In this document: positions 52,102 through 60,067 of the stretch, in pieces | Layout: each line of letters starts with the position of its first letter | Numbering within the stretch: the stretch's first letter is position 1 | Source: Glaesserella sp041814905 | GTDB lineage: Bacteria; Pseudomonadota; Gammaproteobacteria; Enterobacterales; Pasteurellaceae | Direction of reading: 5' to 3' | Length of the DNA stretch: 60,287 nucleotides | Assembly (NCBI RefSeq): GCF_041814905.1 | Contig: NZ_JBGXYA010000047.1 | Coordinates: 1-60,287, forward strand | Notes under the pieces: generated by a model | What the model was told of the DNA's origin: nothing | The model's input: the letters and a program-made list of their open reading frames with translations, nothing else | The model's database searches: none | Position numbers and translations under genes: made by a program

Positions 52102-52685
52102 TAACGGAATTTATTAATATCCATGGTTTCAAACTGGCGTAATAATGCGTCTTCATCTTCCTCTTCGTCTTCAATACCAAGCTCCGCCATTAATTCGTAT
52201 ACGCGATCCAGACATTCATCGACAAATTGCTGATCTTTCGGCGATAAGGTCTTGCCGGCTTCCAACGCATCTAATAACTCATTAAGAATTTCATTATTTT
52301 CTAACTGTTCAAGCTCGATTTCAGGAGCCAAGCGTGGTTTGGCAATTTCAGTTGCTGGAATCACCGGTTTGATCGGTTGATCCGGACGATTCACAAATTC
52401 CACAACTAATGGGACTTTTTTACGACTACCGATACGCGGATCTTTTGGCGTTTTTTCCGCTGCTTTTTTCTGTGCTACCGCATCATTGGTGCGTGAACCG
52501 GAAGGCAAGCCCTTATGCTTACGCTTTTTCTTTTCTTCAAGGGCGGCTAAATCCAACTCATAACGGGTCGGTTTACGGTTTTTAGACGGACTGATTTTGG
52601 TTTTATCTTGCTCGTAAGGTTTCTTTTCTACCTTTCTGGCAGGCATGATATCGGTAATTCTACGCGTTTTTTTTGAGCGACTCAT
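52101..52685 (-). CDS. yihI: Der GTPase-activating protein YihI
   Basis: YihI activates the GTPase Der (EngA) and so slows 50S ribosome assembly. The 194 residues have the basic, disordered N-terminal part (MSRSKKTRRI, RKVEKKPYEQ, KNRKPTRYELDLAALEEKKKRKHKGLPSGSR) and the acidic helical C-terminal part (LNELLDALEAGKTLSPKDQQFVDECLDRVYELMAELGI) of the family. The run EDEEEDEDALL near the end is very acidic. yihI-DUF2489-hemN are spaced so closely that they should form one operon. Confidence 0.93.
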   Translation of the reverse strand: MSRSKKTRRITDIMPARKVEKKPYEQDKTKISPSKNRKPTRYELDLAALEEKKKRKHKGLPSGSRTNDAVAQKKAAEKTPKDPRIGSRKKVPLVVEFVNRPDQPIKPVIPATEIAKPRLAPEIELEQLENNEILNELLDALEAGKTLSPKDQQFVDECLDRVYELMAELGIEDEEEDEDALLRQFETMDINKFR

Positions 52686-52761
52686 AATATAGGTTTTTTA
52701 AGATTAAAATAGGAGCGGATTGTATCACAACTTAGAGAATGAAAAAATTGAGATTGCTTCA

Positions 52762-52843
52762 GGGCTGTTTATTCTTGTTTATTATTTAAGCCGAAAGATC
52801 TCTTTGTGAGTACAAGGCATAAATAAACAGGGAGTCACAGCCC
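52762..52843. repeat. Unexplained nested inverted repeat before pgeF
   Basis: GGGCTGTTTATT (52762-52773) faces AATAAACAG (52822-52830) and ACAGCCC (52837-52843), and TTGTTTATT at 52775-52783 is a second left copy. The 234-base gap 52686-52919 otherwise holds the yihI promoter region and a near-USS (GCAAGCGGT with TTTTGCAAA, about 52849-52879). It is not coding as far as I can tell. Confidence 0.4.
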
Positions 52844-52919
52844 CTCTGCAAGCGGTGAGATACGCCCATTATTTTGCAAAAACAGTTTGATAAAATGTCA
52901 CGCACTAGTATGAAAAGGC

Positions 52920-53657
52920 TTATATATCGCGCCAAATTAGCGTTGCCATTCGCCCTGTCACTTTATCCCGACGATAAGAAAAAAAGTTTTCTCTATCGCA
53001 GAAAGTGCAAAAATCACCGCCTGTAATTGTCTGAATACCGAGCTTATTTAATCGCTGGCGAGCAATTTGGTAAAGATTACCTAAAAACTTACCGCTTGTT
53101 GTCGGGTCCGGTACAAAAGCTTCAGCCGCTTGCGGGTCAAATACACAAAATTGATCGATCACATCTTGCCCGACTTGAAATGCCGTTGGTCCGATTGCCG
53201 GCCCTAACCAAACACAAATATCATTTGGCGCAGCGGTAAATTCTGCGACAGTCGCTTCAACCACACCGTCACACAATCCACGCCAACCGGCATGTGCCGC
53301 TGCAACTTCTTTTCCGTCGCGGTCAGCAAAGATAATCGGTAAGCAATCTGCCGTCATCACTAAACAGACTTGATTCGGTTGATTGGTATACACCGCATCC
53401 GCTTCCAAATCCGTTCCGCGATAAGGCAAACGAATAACGCGAGTACTATGTGTTTGAGTCAAATAAACCGGTGATTGCGGTAACTTAGCCTCTTTCGCTA
53501 ACAATTCGCGATTTTGTTGTACATCTTCAAGACTGTCGCCCACATGGCTGCCTAAATTCAAACGATCAAAAGGTGCAACACTTACGCCGCCGGAACGAGT
53601 GGTCGTTAAAGCACGGATATTTTCCGGCACAGACCAAGTCGGTAGGATGAACTTCAT
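52920..53657 (-). CDS. pgeF: Peptidoglycan editing factor PgeF (YfiH, laccase-domain)
   Basis: A 245-residue protein of the YfiH family. In E. coli it removes wrongly placed serine from the stem peptide of peptidoglycan precursors; it was earlier called polyphenol oxidase. The metal-site residues are seen in LTQTHSTRV, MTADCLPI and AAAHAGWRGL, with the final DFCTFCDRENFFSYRRDK. The start overlaps the ridA stop by one base (TAATG), so the two are translated together. Confidence 0.93.
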   Translation of the reverse strand: MKFILPTWSVPENIRALTTTRSGGVSVAPFDRLNLGSHVGDSLEDVQQNRELLAKEAKLPQSPVYLTQTHSTRVIRLPYRGTDLEADAVYTNQPNQVCLVMTADCLPIIFADRDGKEVAAAHAGWRGLCDGVVEATVAEFTAAPNDICVWLGPAIGPTAFQVGQDVIDQFCVFDPQAAEAFVPDPTTSGKFLGNLYQIARQRLNKLGIQTITGGDFCTFCDRENFFSYRRDKVTGRMATLIWRDI

Positions 53658-54046
53658 TATTTTCTTACCGCAACAGCTTCAATTTCAATGCTGACATCTT
53701 TCGGCAAACGAGCCACTTCAACACAAGAACGAGCAGGGAAAGAAGGATGATTGTTCTCTTTAAAAAAAGCTTCATATACTACGTTCATTTCCGCAAATTC
53801 TTCCAGATCTTGCATAAATACCGTGGTTTTCACAATATCGGCAACGGTTAAACCCGCTTGTTCAATAATCGCTTTGACATTTTCCAACGCCCGACGGGTT
53901 TGCTCTTCGATTTCACTTGGGATTTCACCAGTTTGGGGATCGAGCGGGATCTGACCCGAAGTTAACACCAAATTACCCAAATCAACGGCTTGTACATAAG
54001 GACCTATCGCTTTTGGCGCATGCTCTGTGTGAATTACTTTTGTCAT
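53657..54046 (-). CDS. ridA: RidA family reactive-intermediate deaminase
   Basis: A 129-residue cytosolic protein that hydrolyses reactive enamine/imine products of PLP enzymes, sparing other enzymes from damage. HTEHAPKAIGPYVQAV, TSGQIPLDP and the key Arg in FPARSCVEVARLPKDVSIEIEAVA are all present, which places it with RidA proper in preference to inactive paralogues. AAAGGAA precedes ATG 54044-54046. Confidence 0.95.
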   Translation of the reverse strand: MTKVIHTEHAPKAIGPYVQAVDLGNLVLTSGQIPLDPQTGEIPSEIEEQTRRALENVKAIIEQAGLTVADIVKTTVFMQDLEEFAEMNVVYEAFFKENNHPSFPARSCVEVARLPKDVSIEIEAVAVRK

Positions 54047-54165
54047 AATATTTCCTTTTAAACGGAGGAGAAATAAGTGGTGAGAGTTTGAAAGGTTTTT
54101 TACCTTTTGTAAATAGCATATAATTGCAAAATTCTAATCAAATCTAACCGCTTGTAAGAGAATCT

Positions 54166-55167
54166 ATGAGTATCAACGTTACCGAAATCGTACTACACCA
54201 ACTTCACCAAACAAACAGTGAATCCCCCGAACTCCAAACCGTATTAAGAGAAAACTTGCTGACCATTAGCTCCGAAGCGGAGCAAATGATGCTACAACTT
54301 CATCAGGCTTATCAAGGAAAAGCAAAAGCCTACGGAGTATTTCTATCGGAGTCGGTATTTGCTCAACAACTTAATCGTTTGTTAGAAAATGAGACCGATT
54401 TTCTGCCCTTCAGCCACAGTTGCGCCAAAATGTTGGCGAGCGAATTGGTGAAATATCCCTTTGCGTCAGGCGGCACCTTTATTCTCTGTCGCTACACTTT
54501 TTTAACAACCGAATATCTGTTTATCGCCTTGATCGATAGCCGATCTTCCATGTTGGTAGACGAACAGCTGGAGGTAAAACGTACCGAATATTTGGACATA
54601 ACCCAATATGATATTGCTTGTCGAATCAACTTAACCGAACTCAAAATTAACGCCCAATCTAACCGTTATTTAACTTTTATCAAAGGGAGAGTCGGTAGGA
54701 AAGTCGCTGACTTTTTTATGGATTTTTTAAGTGCAGAAGAAGGCTTAAATCCACAAGTTCAAAACCAAGTTCTCCTGCAAGCTGTCAGTGATTATTGTCA
54801 ACAAGGCGAATTAGACAATACTCAGACTCAAGCGGTGAAAAAACAGGTGTTCGATTATTGCAAAGGGCAAATCAACAGCGGAGAAGAGATTACGTTAAGC
54901 GATTTGTCCGATAATTTGCCGACCTTAAACGAACAGCAATTCGTTGAATTTGCCCAAGCGCAGGAATACGGTTTGGAGGACAACATCCCGCCGATGCGTA
55001 ATGCGCTAAAAACACTGACCAAATATTCCGGTTCCGGCAAAGGCGTCACTCTTAGTTTTGATGCAGAATTATTAAACCAACGCATTATTTGGGATGAACT
55101 AAATGACACATTGACTATCAAAGGGTTACCCACCAATTTACGCGATCAACTCATGCGTAATAAATAA
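54166..55167 (+). CDS. yejK: Nucleoid-associated protein YejK (NdpA)
   Basis: A 333-residue protein of the NdpA/YejK family, a nucleoid-associated protein of unknown detailed role. Family blocks include YGVFLSESVFAQQLNRLLENETDFLPFS, LFIALIDSRSSMLVDEQLEV and TLSFDAELLNQRIIWDELNDTLTIKGLP. A USS core (54147-54155) is 10 bases before the start, and the ribosome site GAGA is close to it. It is divergent from ridA and followed by bamE. Confidence 0.95.
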   Translation: MSINVTEIVLHQLHQTNSESPELQTVLRENLLTISSEAEQMMLQLHQAYQGKAKAYGVFLSESVFAQQLNRLLENETDFLPFSHSCAKMLASELVKYPFASGGTFILCRYTFLTTEYLFIALIDSRSSMLVDEQLEVKRTEYLDITQYDIACRINLTELKINAQSNRYLTFIKGRVGRKVADFFMDFLSAEEGLNPQVQNQVLLQAVSDYCQQGELDNTQTQAVKKQVFDYCKGQINSGEEITLSDLSDNLPTLNEQQFVEFAQAQEYGLEDNIPPMRNALKTLTKYSGSGKGVTLSFDAELLNQRIIWDELNDTLTIKGLPTNLRDQLMRNK

Positions 55168-55229
55168 TGGCATTTTTATAACGGTTTCGGTATGATCTGC
55201 CGTAATTCCCGAACATTGAAGGTATAACT

Positions 55230-55571
55230 ATGAAAATAAAATCTCTTGTTGCAATTTTATTACTCACTGTTGGCGTGAGTGCTTGTTCCACGGTGGAAAA
55301 GGTGGTGTATCGAATTGATGTGCCGCAAGGTAACTACTTGGAACAAGACAGAATCGATCAAGTGCAAGTGGGTATGAATAAAGAGCAAGTGCAATATTTA
55401 CTCGGCGCGCCGGTGCTTAAAGATGTTTTTAATGAAAACCGCTGGGATTATGTTTTCATCAATCGTAAAGGCCATGAAGAGCCGGTTCAGCACACCCTAT
55501 TCGTTTACTTTGACCAACGTAATTTAGTGAGCGAAGTCAAATTGGATAAACCGCTGAATTCTGCAGAATAA
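55230..55571 (+). CDS. bamE: Outer-membrane assembly lipoprotein BamE
   Basis: A lipoprotein of the BAM complex, which folds outer-membrane barrels. The 113 residues have lipobox VSAC (Cys19) and the SmpA/OmlA domain: DVPQGNYLEQDRIDQVQVGMNKEQVQYLLGAPVLKDVFNENRWDYVF. AAGG precedes ATG 55230. No sigma-E-type promoter is evident in the 62-base gap after yejK. Confidence 0.96.
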   Translation: MKIKSLVAILLLTVGVSACSTVEKVVYRIDVPQGNYLEQDRIDQVQVGMNKEQVQYLLGAPVLKDVFNENRWDYVFINRKGHEEPVQHTLFVYFDQRNLVSEVKLDKPLNSAE

Positions 55572-55625
55572 GCATTACAAGCGCTCGGAAACAGCGATTA
55601 ATTTGCAAATTTCTGCATCAAACAG

Positions 55626-55634
55626 ACCGCTTGT
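55626..55634 (-). repeat. USS core after bamE (paired with a near match)
   Basis: Reverse core at 55626-55634 with TTTGCAAATTT at about 55602 and a near-core ACAAGCGCTC at 55576, so an imperfect inverted pair. It is followed by a real terminator. Confidence 0.7.
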
Positions 55635-55640
55635 TCAAAA

Positions 55641-55676
55641 CCCCAAAGAGGCGTCATTCAATGCCTCTTTTGTTTT
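55641..55676. terminator. Bidirectional terminator between bamE and tyrA
   Basis: Stem AAAGAGGCGT (55645-55654) / ATGCCTCTTT (55661-55670), one G-U pair, then TGTTTTG on the bamE strand. Confidence 0.85.
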
Positions 55677-55680
55677 GCCA

Positions 55681-56802
55681 CTAGGTTCTTAAATCATTCG
55701 CCTGTTGCAATAAATTGCGGCTTTCTTTCAAAAACTGTTCCGAATAATCGCCAAACCAATGATGAACCTTTTCAAATGCATCAATAAAGCCCTGCTTATC
55801 GTGATTTTTGAAAAATGCCACGCTTTGCGTAAAACTTTGTTGCAGTGATTCAATCACATCTAAATTTTCCGGTTTATCGGCGATAATATCGGCATATAAC
55901 GCCCCGTCTTGAGCAAACAGACGACCGATCATCGCCAATTCTAAGCGGTAAATCGGAGATGACAATGCCAACAGCTGTGACAATTTCACCGGTTGTTGAG
56001 ATAAATGTAACCCGTAAGCAAAGGTAGAAAAGTGGCGTAGAGCCTGAATGTAGGTCATAGAATGATCGTGTTCATGGGCATCAATTTGCTCCACTTTTGC
56101 GCCCCAAATTCTGATTTGCTCTAACAACCATTGATAGCGCTCGGAAAATCGCCCGTGACAACAAGCGACTACCTGTTTAGCCATACTGGCGATATCAGGT
56201 CCGAACATGGGGTGCAAGCCGACTACCGCGCCTTCATGAACTTCCAACATTTTTGCCAACGGTTGAACTTTTACCGAGGTGAGATCCGCCAAAATCATAT
56301 TTTCAGTTAAATACGGCTGTAAACGCGCAATGGTTTCAAGGGTTTTATCAATCGGTACACAGACAATAACGACATCGGCACCGCCCAGAATATGTTCTGC
56401 ATTTTCCCAGTCTTGGCTACCCAACGGCACCGCTTGATAGCCTGATTTAGCAAAATAACGTACAAATAACCCACCTAATTTTCCTCGACCGCCTACGACT
56501 ACGATTTTTTTAATCTCCGGATTTGTCGCTTTAAAACCGTGTTTATTTTCATTGGCGTAAGATTCACGCATAACCCGACGCAATACGTCTTCAACCAAAT
56601 CCGCAGGAATCCCCTGTTTTTCCGCTTCCTGACGACGGGCGTTGATCATTGCCGTTTCGCGCGCCGGATCATAAATCGGTAAACCGTGTTGTTGTTTAAT
56701 TTTGCCGACTTCGGCAACCAAGGCTAAACGTTTGGCAAAAAGTTGAATCAGTTGCTTATCGATTTGGTCGATCTGATCTCGAATAGGACTTAGTGGATTC
56801 AT
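55681..56802 (-). CDS. tyrA: Chorismate mutase / prephenate dehydrogenase TyrA
   Basis: A bifunctional enzyme of tyrosine synthesis. Residues 1 to about 90 are an AroQ-type chorismate mutase (LSPIRDQIDQIDKQLIQLFAKRLALVAEVGKIKQ, PIYDPARE), residues from about 100 a prephenate dehydrogenase with the NAD-binding VVVGGRGKLGGLFVRYF and GLHPMFGPDIASMAKQV. The 373 residues equal E. coli TyrA. It follows aroF after 60 bases in the same order as E. coli aroF-tyrA. Confidence 0.98.
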   Translation of the reverse strand: MNPLSPIRDQIDQIDKQLIQLFAKRLALVAEVGKIKQQHGLPIYDPARETAMINARRQEAEKQGIPADLVEDVLRRVMRESYANENKHGFKATNPEIKKIVVVGGRGKLGGLFVRYFAKSGYQAVPLGSQDWENAEHILGGADVVIVCVPIDKTLETIARLQPYLTENMILADLTSVKVQPLAKMLEVHEGAVVGLHPMFGPDIASMAKQVVACCHGRFSERYQWLLEQIRIWGAKVEQIDAHEHDHSMTYIQALRHFSTFAYGLHLSQQPVKLSQLLALSSPIYRLELAMIGRLFAQDGALYADIIADKPENLDVIESLQQSFTQSVAFFKNHDKQGFIDAFEKVHHWFGDYSEQFLKESRNLLQQANDLRT

Positions 56803-56862
56803 ACTGTCATCTCAATAGGCGTGCGCTAAAACTAAAACATACGCCATCTATTTTTATAAAAA

Positions 56863-57924
56863 TTATTTTCTTAATGTTTCAGCGAAACGGGTTAATAATG
56901 TTTCGGTGGTTTCCCAGTCAATACAAGCGTCGGTAATCGATACACCGTATTTCATTTGTTCAAAAGGCTGCTCTGAAGATTGATTGCCGGCAAACAAATG
57001 GCTTTCAATCATTAAACCAATAATTGATTGATTACCGGCGATCAATTGCTGCAATACATTTTCGGCCACCAGTGGCTGGCGACGATAATCTTTATTTGAA
57101 TTGCCATGACTACAGTCGATCATGATCGCTTCAGGCAAACCCGCTTTACGTAGCACTTGCTCGCACTCTGCAACATACTGTGCTTCAAAGTTCGGGGCTT
57201 TACCGCCACGTAAAATCACATGCCCGTCCGGATTACCTTTAGTGGTTAATACAGTGACCTGCCCTTCTTGGTTAATACCGATAAAACTGTGACCTTGGGC
57301 TGAAGCCTGCATTGCATTAATCGCTACGCCTAGATTACCATCAGTACCGTTTTTAAACCCGACAGCCATCGATAAGCCCGATGCCATTTCTCGGTGAGTT
57401 TGTGATTCGGTTGTTCTTGCTCCGATTGCAGACCAGCTGAACATATCTGCCAAATATTGCGGACTAATTGGATCCAACGCTTCCGTTGCCAAAGGTAAAC
57501 CGAGTTCGGTAAGATCTAATAAAAGTTTACGTGCAATACGTAAACCTTTGACCACATCAAAAGAACCGTCTAAATTCGGGTCGTTAATCAATCCCTTCCA
57601 ACCGACCGTCGTACGCGGTTTTTCAAAGTAAACGCGCATAACAATGTAAAGTTTATCTGACACTTTATCCGATAATTCCTTTAATTTGATCGCATATTCC
57701 ATCGCAGCAATTGGATCGTGAATAGAACACGGTCCTATTACAATAAGCTGGCGAGGATCGCGTTTATGAATAATATCAGAAATAACTTTTCTTGATTTTT
57801 CAATCTGTTTACGCAGATTTTCCGGAAGAGGAAATTCTGTTTTGAGTTCTTTCGGGGTGATTAAAACGTATTCATCGACGATATTAACGTTATGCAAGCT
57901 GTCTTGATTTACCACAGTGTTCAT
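56863..57924 (-). CDS. aroF: 3-deoxy-7-phosphoheptulonate synthase, AroF (tyrosine-type)
   Basis: First step of the shikimate route: condensation of PEP and erythrose 4-phosphate. Over 353 residues the sequence follows E. coli AroF more than AroG or AroH. The N-terminal LHNVNIVDEYVLITPKEL matches AroF, and so do ATEALDPISPQYL, GINQEGQVTVL and VDCSHGNSNKDYRRQP-like (here IDCSHGNSNKDY). VIGPCSIHDP and RVYFEKPRTTVGWKGL are shared by all three. Linkage to tyrA supports tyrosine feedback. A TyrR-box-like palindrome is 17 bases before the start. Confidence 0.95.
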   Translation of the reverse strand: MNTVVNQDSLHNVNIVDEYVLITPKELKTEFPLPENLRKQIEKSRKVISDIIHKRDPRQLIVIGPCSIHDPIAAMEYAIKLKELSDKVSDKLYIVMRVYFEKPRTTVGWKGLINDPNLDGSFDVVKGLRIARKLLLDLTELGLPLATEALDPISPQYLADMFSWSAIGARTTESQTHREMASGLSMAVGFKNGTDGNLGVAINAMQASAQGHSFIGINQEGQVTVLTTKGNPDGHVILRGGKAPNFEAQYVAECEQVLRKAGLPEAIMIDCSHGNSNKDYRRQPLVAENVLQQLIAGNQSIIGLMIESHLFAGNQSSEQPFEQMKYGVSITDACIDWETTETLLTRFAETLRK

Positions 57925-57940
57925 TTTTATTTCCTTAAAG

Positions 57941-57958
57941 TGTAAAAGTTTTAATACA
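57941..57958 (-). promoter_or_regulatory. TyrR-box-like operator upstream of aroF-tyrA
   Basis: The 18 bases read TGTAAA-AGTTTT-AATACA. The TyrR consensus is TGTAAA-N6-TTTACA, so 10 of 12 defined bases match with the right spacing. It lies 17 to 34 bases before the aroF start codon, where bound TyrR would block RNA polymerase or early elongation. TyrR exists in H. influenzae; the tyrR gene is not in this window. Confidence 0.6.
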
Positions 57959-57966
57959 GGCTTAAT

Positions 57967-59001
57967 TTACCGTTTTATTCCCAAGCTTTCAATGACTTTT
58001 TGTTTTACGGCATCCACGGTAATTAATTTCATCCACGCTTTACCCTTTGCTTTCGTCGCCCAAGGTAATTTATCCCACGATTTACCATAGCTTTGTTCAA
58101 TAGCCTGATCGTAAACCGAAACTACTTTATCCAAATCCTGATAAGGACCTGTACGACGAGGATTATGAATCGCATATAAGCCGATGATCGGTGTATGCTG
58201 AGTCGTTGCAATATGCGCCGGACCGGAATCGGAAGACAACACTAAATCGACTTGGCGGATTAAACCCGCCAACTGTTTTAAGTTGGTTTTACCCGCTATA
58301 TTACGGCAATTCGGTGCGAGTTGTTGAATTTTTGCTGCAGTTTCCATTTCATAGTCGGCAGCAGAACCGCACACAATGACATGAATGTCATGTTCTGCCA
58401 CAAATTTTGCGATTTCCGCATAATTTTCCGGCTGCCAGTCCTTCTCTTTTTTACTGGAACAAGGTGCAATCAACAAATTTTGGCGATTTTTATCCAAAAA
58501 TTGAGCGGCATAATCCAAATCGAATTGACTCACCGGTAGGTTCCATTGTGCGCTTAAGTCCGTTACGCCAATCGCTTTGGCAAACATCATCTGTCCGTCT
58601 AATACGTGCGGACAAGCGGTCTGTTCCACCTTGAAATTTGTAAAAAGCCACTGTCCTTCACGCGCACGATCTTTATTAAAACCAACTTTGGTTTTCGCTT
58701 TAATCCCTAACGACAAAATCGAAGCACGAAACGCCGTTTGCAAATTAAGCAGGAAATCAAACCGCTTGTTGCGAAGTTGCTTCCATAACGTAAAAATACC
58801 TTTCCAGCCTGATTTTTTATCGTAGGGAATTAAAGTGACATTCGGAATACCTTGCATTAAAGCCGCTTCGGTTTTTCCGATAATCCAAGTGATTTCTGCC
58901 TTCGGATATTGACGCTGAATCGCTTGTACAACCGCAAGGGTATGACAAACGTCACCGATAGCGGAAAGGCGTAAAATACAAATTGATGGAGCTGTTTTCA
59001 T
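57967..59001 (-). CDS. opsX: LPS heptosyltransferase I (OpsX-type, glycosyltransferase family 9)
   Basis: A 344-residue GT9 enzyme that adds the first heptose to Kdo in LPS inner core. ILRLSAIGDVCHTLAVVQAIQRQYP at the N-terminus with the catalytic Asp in IGDV, TWIIGKTEAALMQGIPNV, REGQWLFTNF, and SSDSGPAHIATTQHTPIIGLY with the nucleotide-binding region agree with OpsX of H. influenzae and place it apart from RfaF. It is coupled by a one-base overlap to the maa-like gene upstream. USS cores at 58612 and 58761 lie inside. Confidence 0.9.
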   Translation of the reverse strand: MKTAPSICILRLSAIGDVCHTLAVVQAIQRQYPKAEITWIIGKTEAALMQGIPNVTLIPYDKKSGWKGIFTLWKQLRNKRFDFLLNLQTAFRASILSLGIKAKTKVGFNKDRAREGQWLFTNFKVEQTACPHVLDGQMMFAKAIGVTDLSAQWNLPVSQFDLDYAAQFLDKNRQNLLIAPCSSKKEKDWQPENYAEIAKFVAEHDIHVIVCGSAADYEMETAAKIQQLAPNCRNIAGKTNLKQLAGLIRQVDLVLSSDSGPAHIATTQHTPIIGLYAIHNPRRTGPYQDLDKVVSVYDQAIEQSYGKSWDKLPWATKAKGKAWMKLITVDAVKQKVIESLGIKR

Positions 59002-59594
59002 TAGAATTTGCGCTCTTTAAAATAGTAAATTTTATCGTTATCGTTGATTTGACGTAACACCTTACACGGATTGCCGACAGCGACACTATTGTCAGGTATA
59101 TCTTTAGTTACAACGCTGCCCGCACCGATGACTACATTATTGCCGATATTGACATTCGGCATCACTACGGTATTTCCGCCAATCCACACATTATCACCAA
59201 TCGTAATCGGCATACCAAATTCCAAGCCGCTATTACGTTTTTCCGGATCAATCGGGTGACCTGCCGTAAAAAGAGATACATTCGGCGCAAACATGACATT
59301 ATTGCCGATGGTGATCGTAGCAACATCTAGCATCGTGCAGTTGTAATTTGAATAGAAATTTTCGCCGAGAAAAATATGATTACCGTAATCACAACGAAAA
59401 GGAAGTTCGATATGAAAATGTTGCCCCGTTTGACCGAATAAATTACGAAAAAGGACATTACGTTCTGTAAGTTGCGACGGCGGTAACTGATTAAGCCGAT
59501 AAACAATTTCACGCGCCCGAGCGCGCCCCGCTTTCAGTTCCGGATCTGCGGCATCATATAATTCACCTGCAAGCATTTTTTCTCTTTCACTCAT
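59001..59594 (-). CDS. maa: Maltose/galactoside O-acetyltransferase-like hexapeptide-repeat enzyme
   Basis: A 197-residue left-handed beta-helix acetyltransferase. MSEREKMLAGELYDAADPEL at the start is the Maa N-terminus. FRCDYGNHIFLGENFYSNYNCTMLDV, TAGHPIDPEKRNSGLEFG (with the catalytic His) and hexapeptide repeats IGDNVWIGGNTVVMPNVNIGNNVVIGAGSVV follow. I start it at ATG 59592-59594, with AAGGA 8 bases before it; an upstream ATG at 59615 would overlap tusE. Linkage to opsX hints that the acceptor may be an LPS sugar, but this is inference. Confidence 0.88.
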   Translation of the reverse strand: MSEREKMLAGELYDAADPELKAGRARAREIVYRLNQLPPSQLTERNVLFRNLFGQTGQHFHIELPFRCDYGNHIFLGENFYSNYNCTMLDVATITIGNNVMFAPNVSLFTAGHPIDPEKRNSGLEFGMPITIGDNVWIGGNTVVMPNVNIGNNVVIGAGSVVTKDIPDNSVAVGNPCKVLRQINDNDKIYYFKERKF

Positions 59595-59605
59595 ATCAAT
59601 ATTCC

Positions 59606-59944
59606 TTATAGGCATTTTGCCGGTTTCGGAAGCCCGGCAATTTTAGTCGCTTGTTTAGCCGGTCCATCAGGAAATAAACGTTGTAAATAACGGCTACTGC
59701 CCTTTTCTTCACCAAATTTTTGAGAAAGAGATTTCACCAACATTCTGATCGCCGGCGAGGTTTTATATTCTTGATAAAAAGCGCGTACAAAGAATACGAT
59801 TTCCCAATGTGCTTCACTTAAAACGATATTCTCTTTCGCTGCTATCGCAACGGCAAGTTCTTCCGACCAATCGTCCAGATTTTTAAGGTAACCGAATTCG
59901 TCTGTAGGAAATTTGTGTTGATTGAGTTCGATATAGTGGCTCAT
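59606..59944 (-). CDS. tusE: Sulfurtransferase TusE (DsrC family)
   Basis: TusE takes sulfur from the TusBCD complex and hands it to MnmA for 2-thiouridine in tRNA. The 112 residues end in AKQATKIAGLPKPAKCL with the conserved penultimate Cys (C111) that carries the persulfide. FPTDEFGYLKNLDDWSEELA and LSEAHWEIVFFVRAFYQEY are family blocks. In E. coli tusE lies next to yccA, as here. Confidence 0.96.
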   Translation of the reverse strand: MSHYIELNQHKFPTDEFGYLKNLDDWSEELAVAIAAKENIVLSEAHWEIVFFVRAFYQEYKTSPAIRMLVKSLSQKFGEEKGSSRYLQRLFPDGPAKQATKIAGLPKPAKCL

Positions 59945-60023
59945 ACTTTATGTTGTAAATCCAAAAATACGTTTGAAGAGGTTATATTGACACAAATTAT
60001 CGCACTTTTCCAAAACCATAAAT

Positions 60024-60053
60024 AAAAAATGCCACAATAATGTGGCATTTTTT
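60024..60053. terminator. Bidirectional terminator between tusE and the yccA-like gene
   Basis: A perfect 13-bp stem AAAAAATGCCACA / TGTGGCATTTTTT with loop ATAA; a T-run on each strand. Confidence 0.93.
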
Positions 60054-60067
60054 AAAGAAGAGAACAA

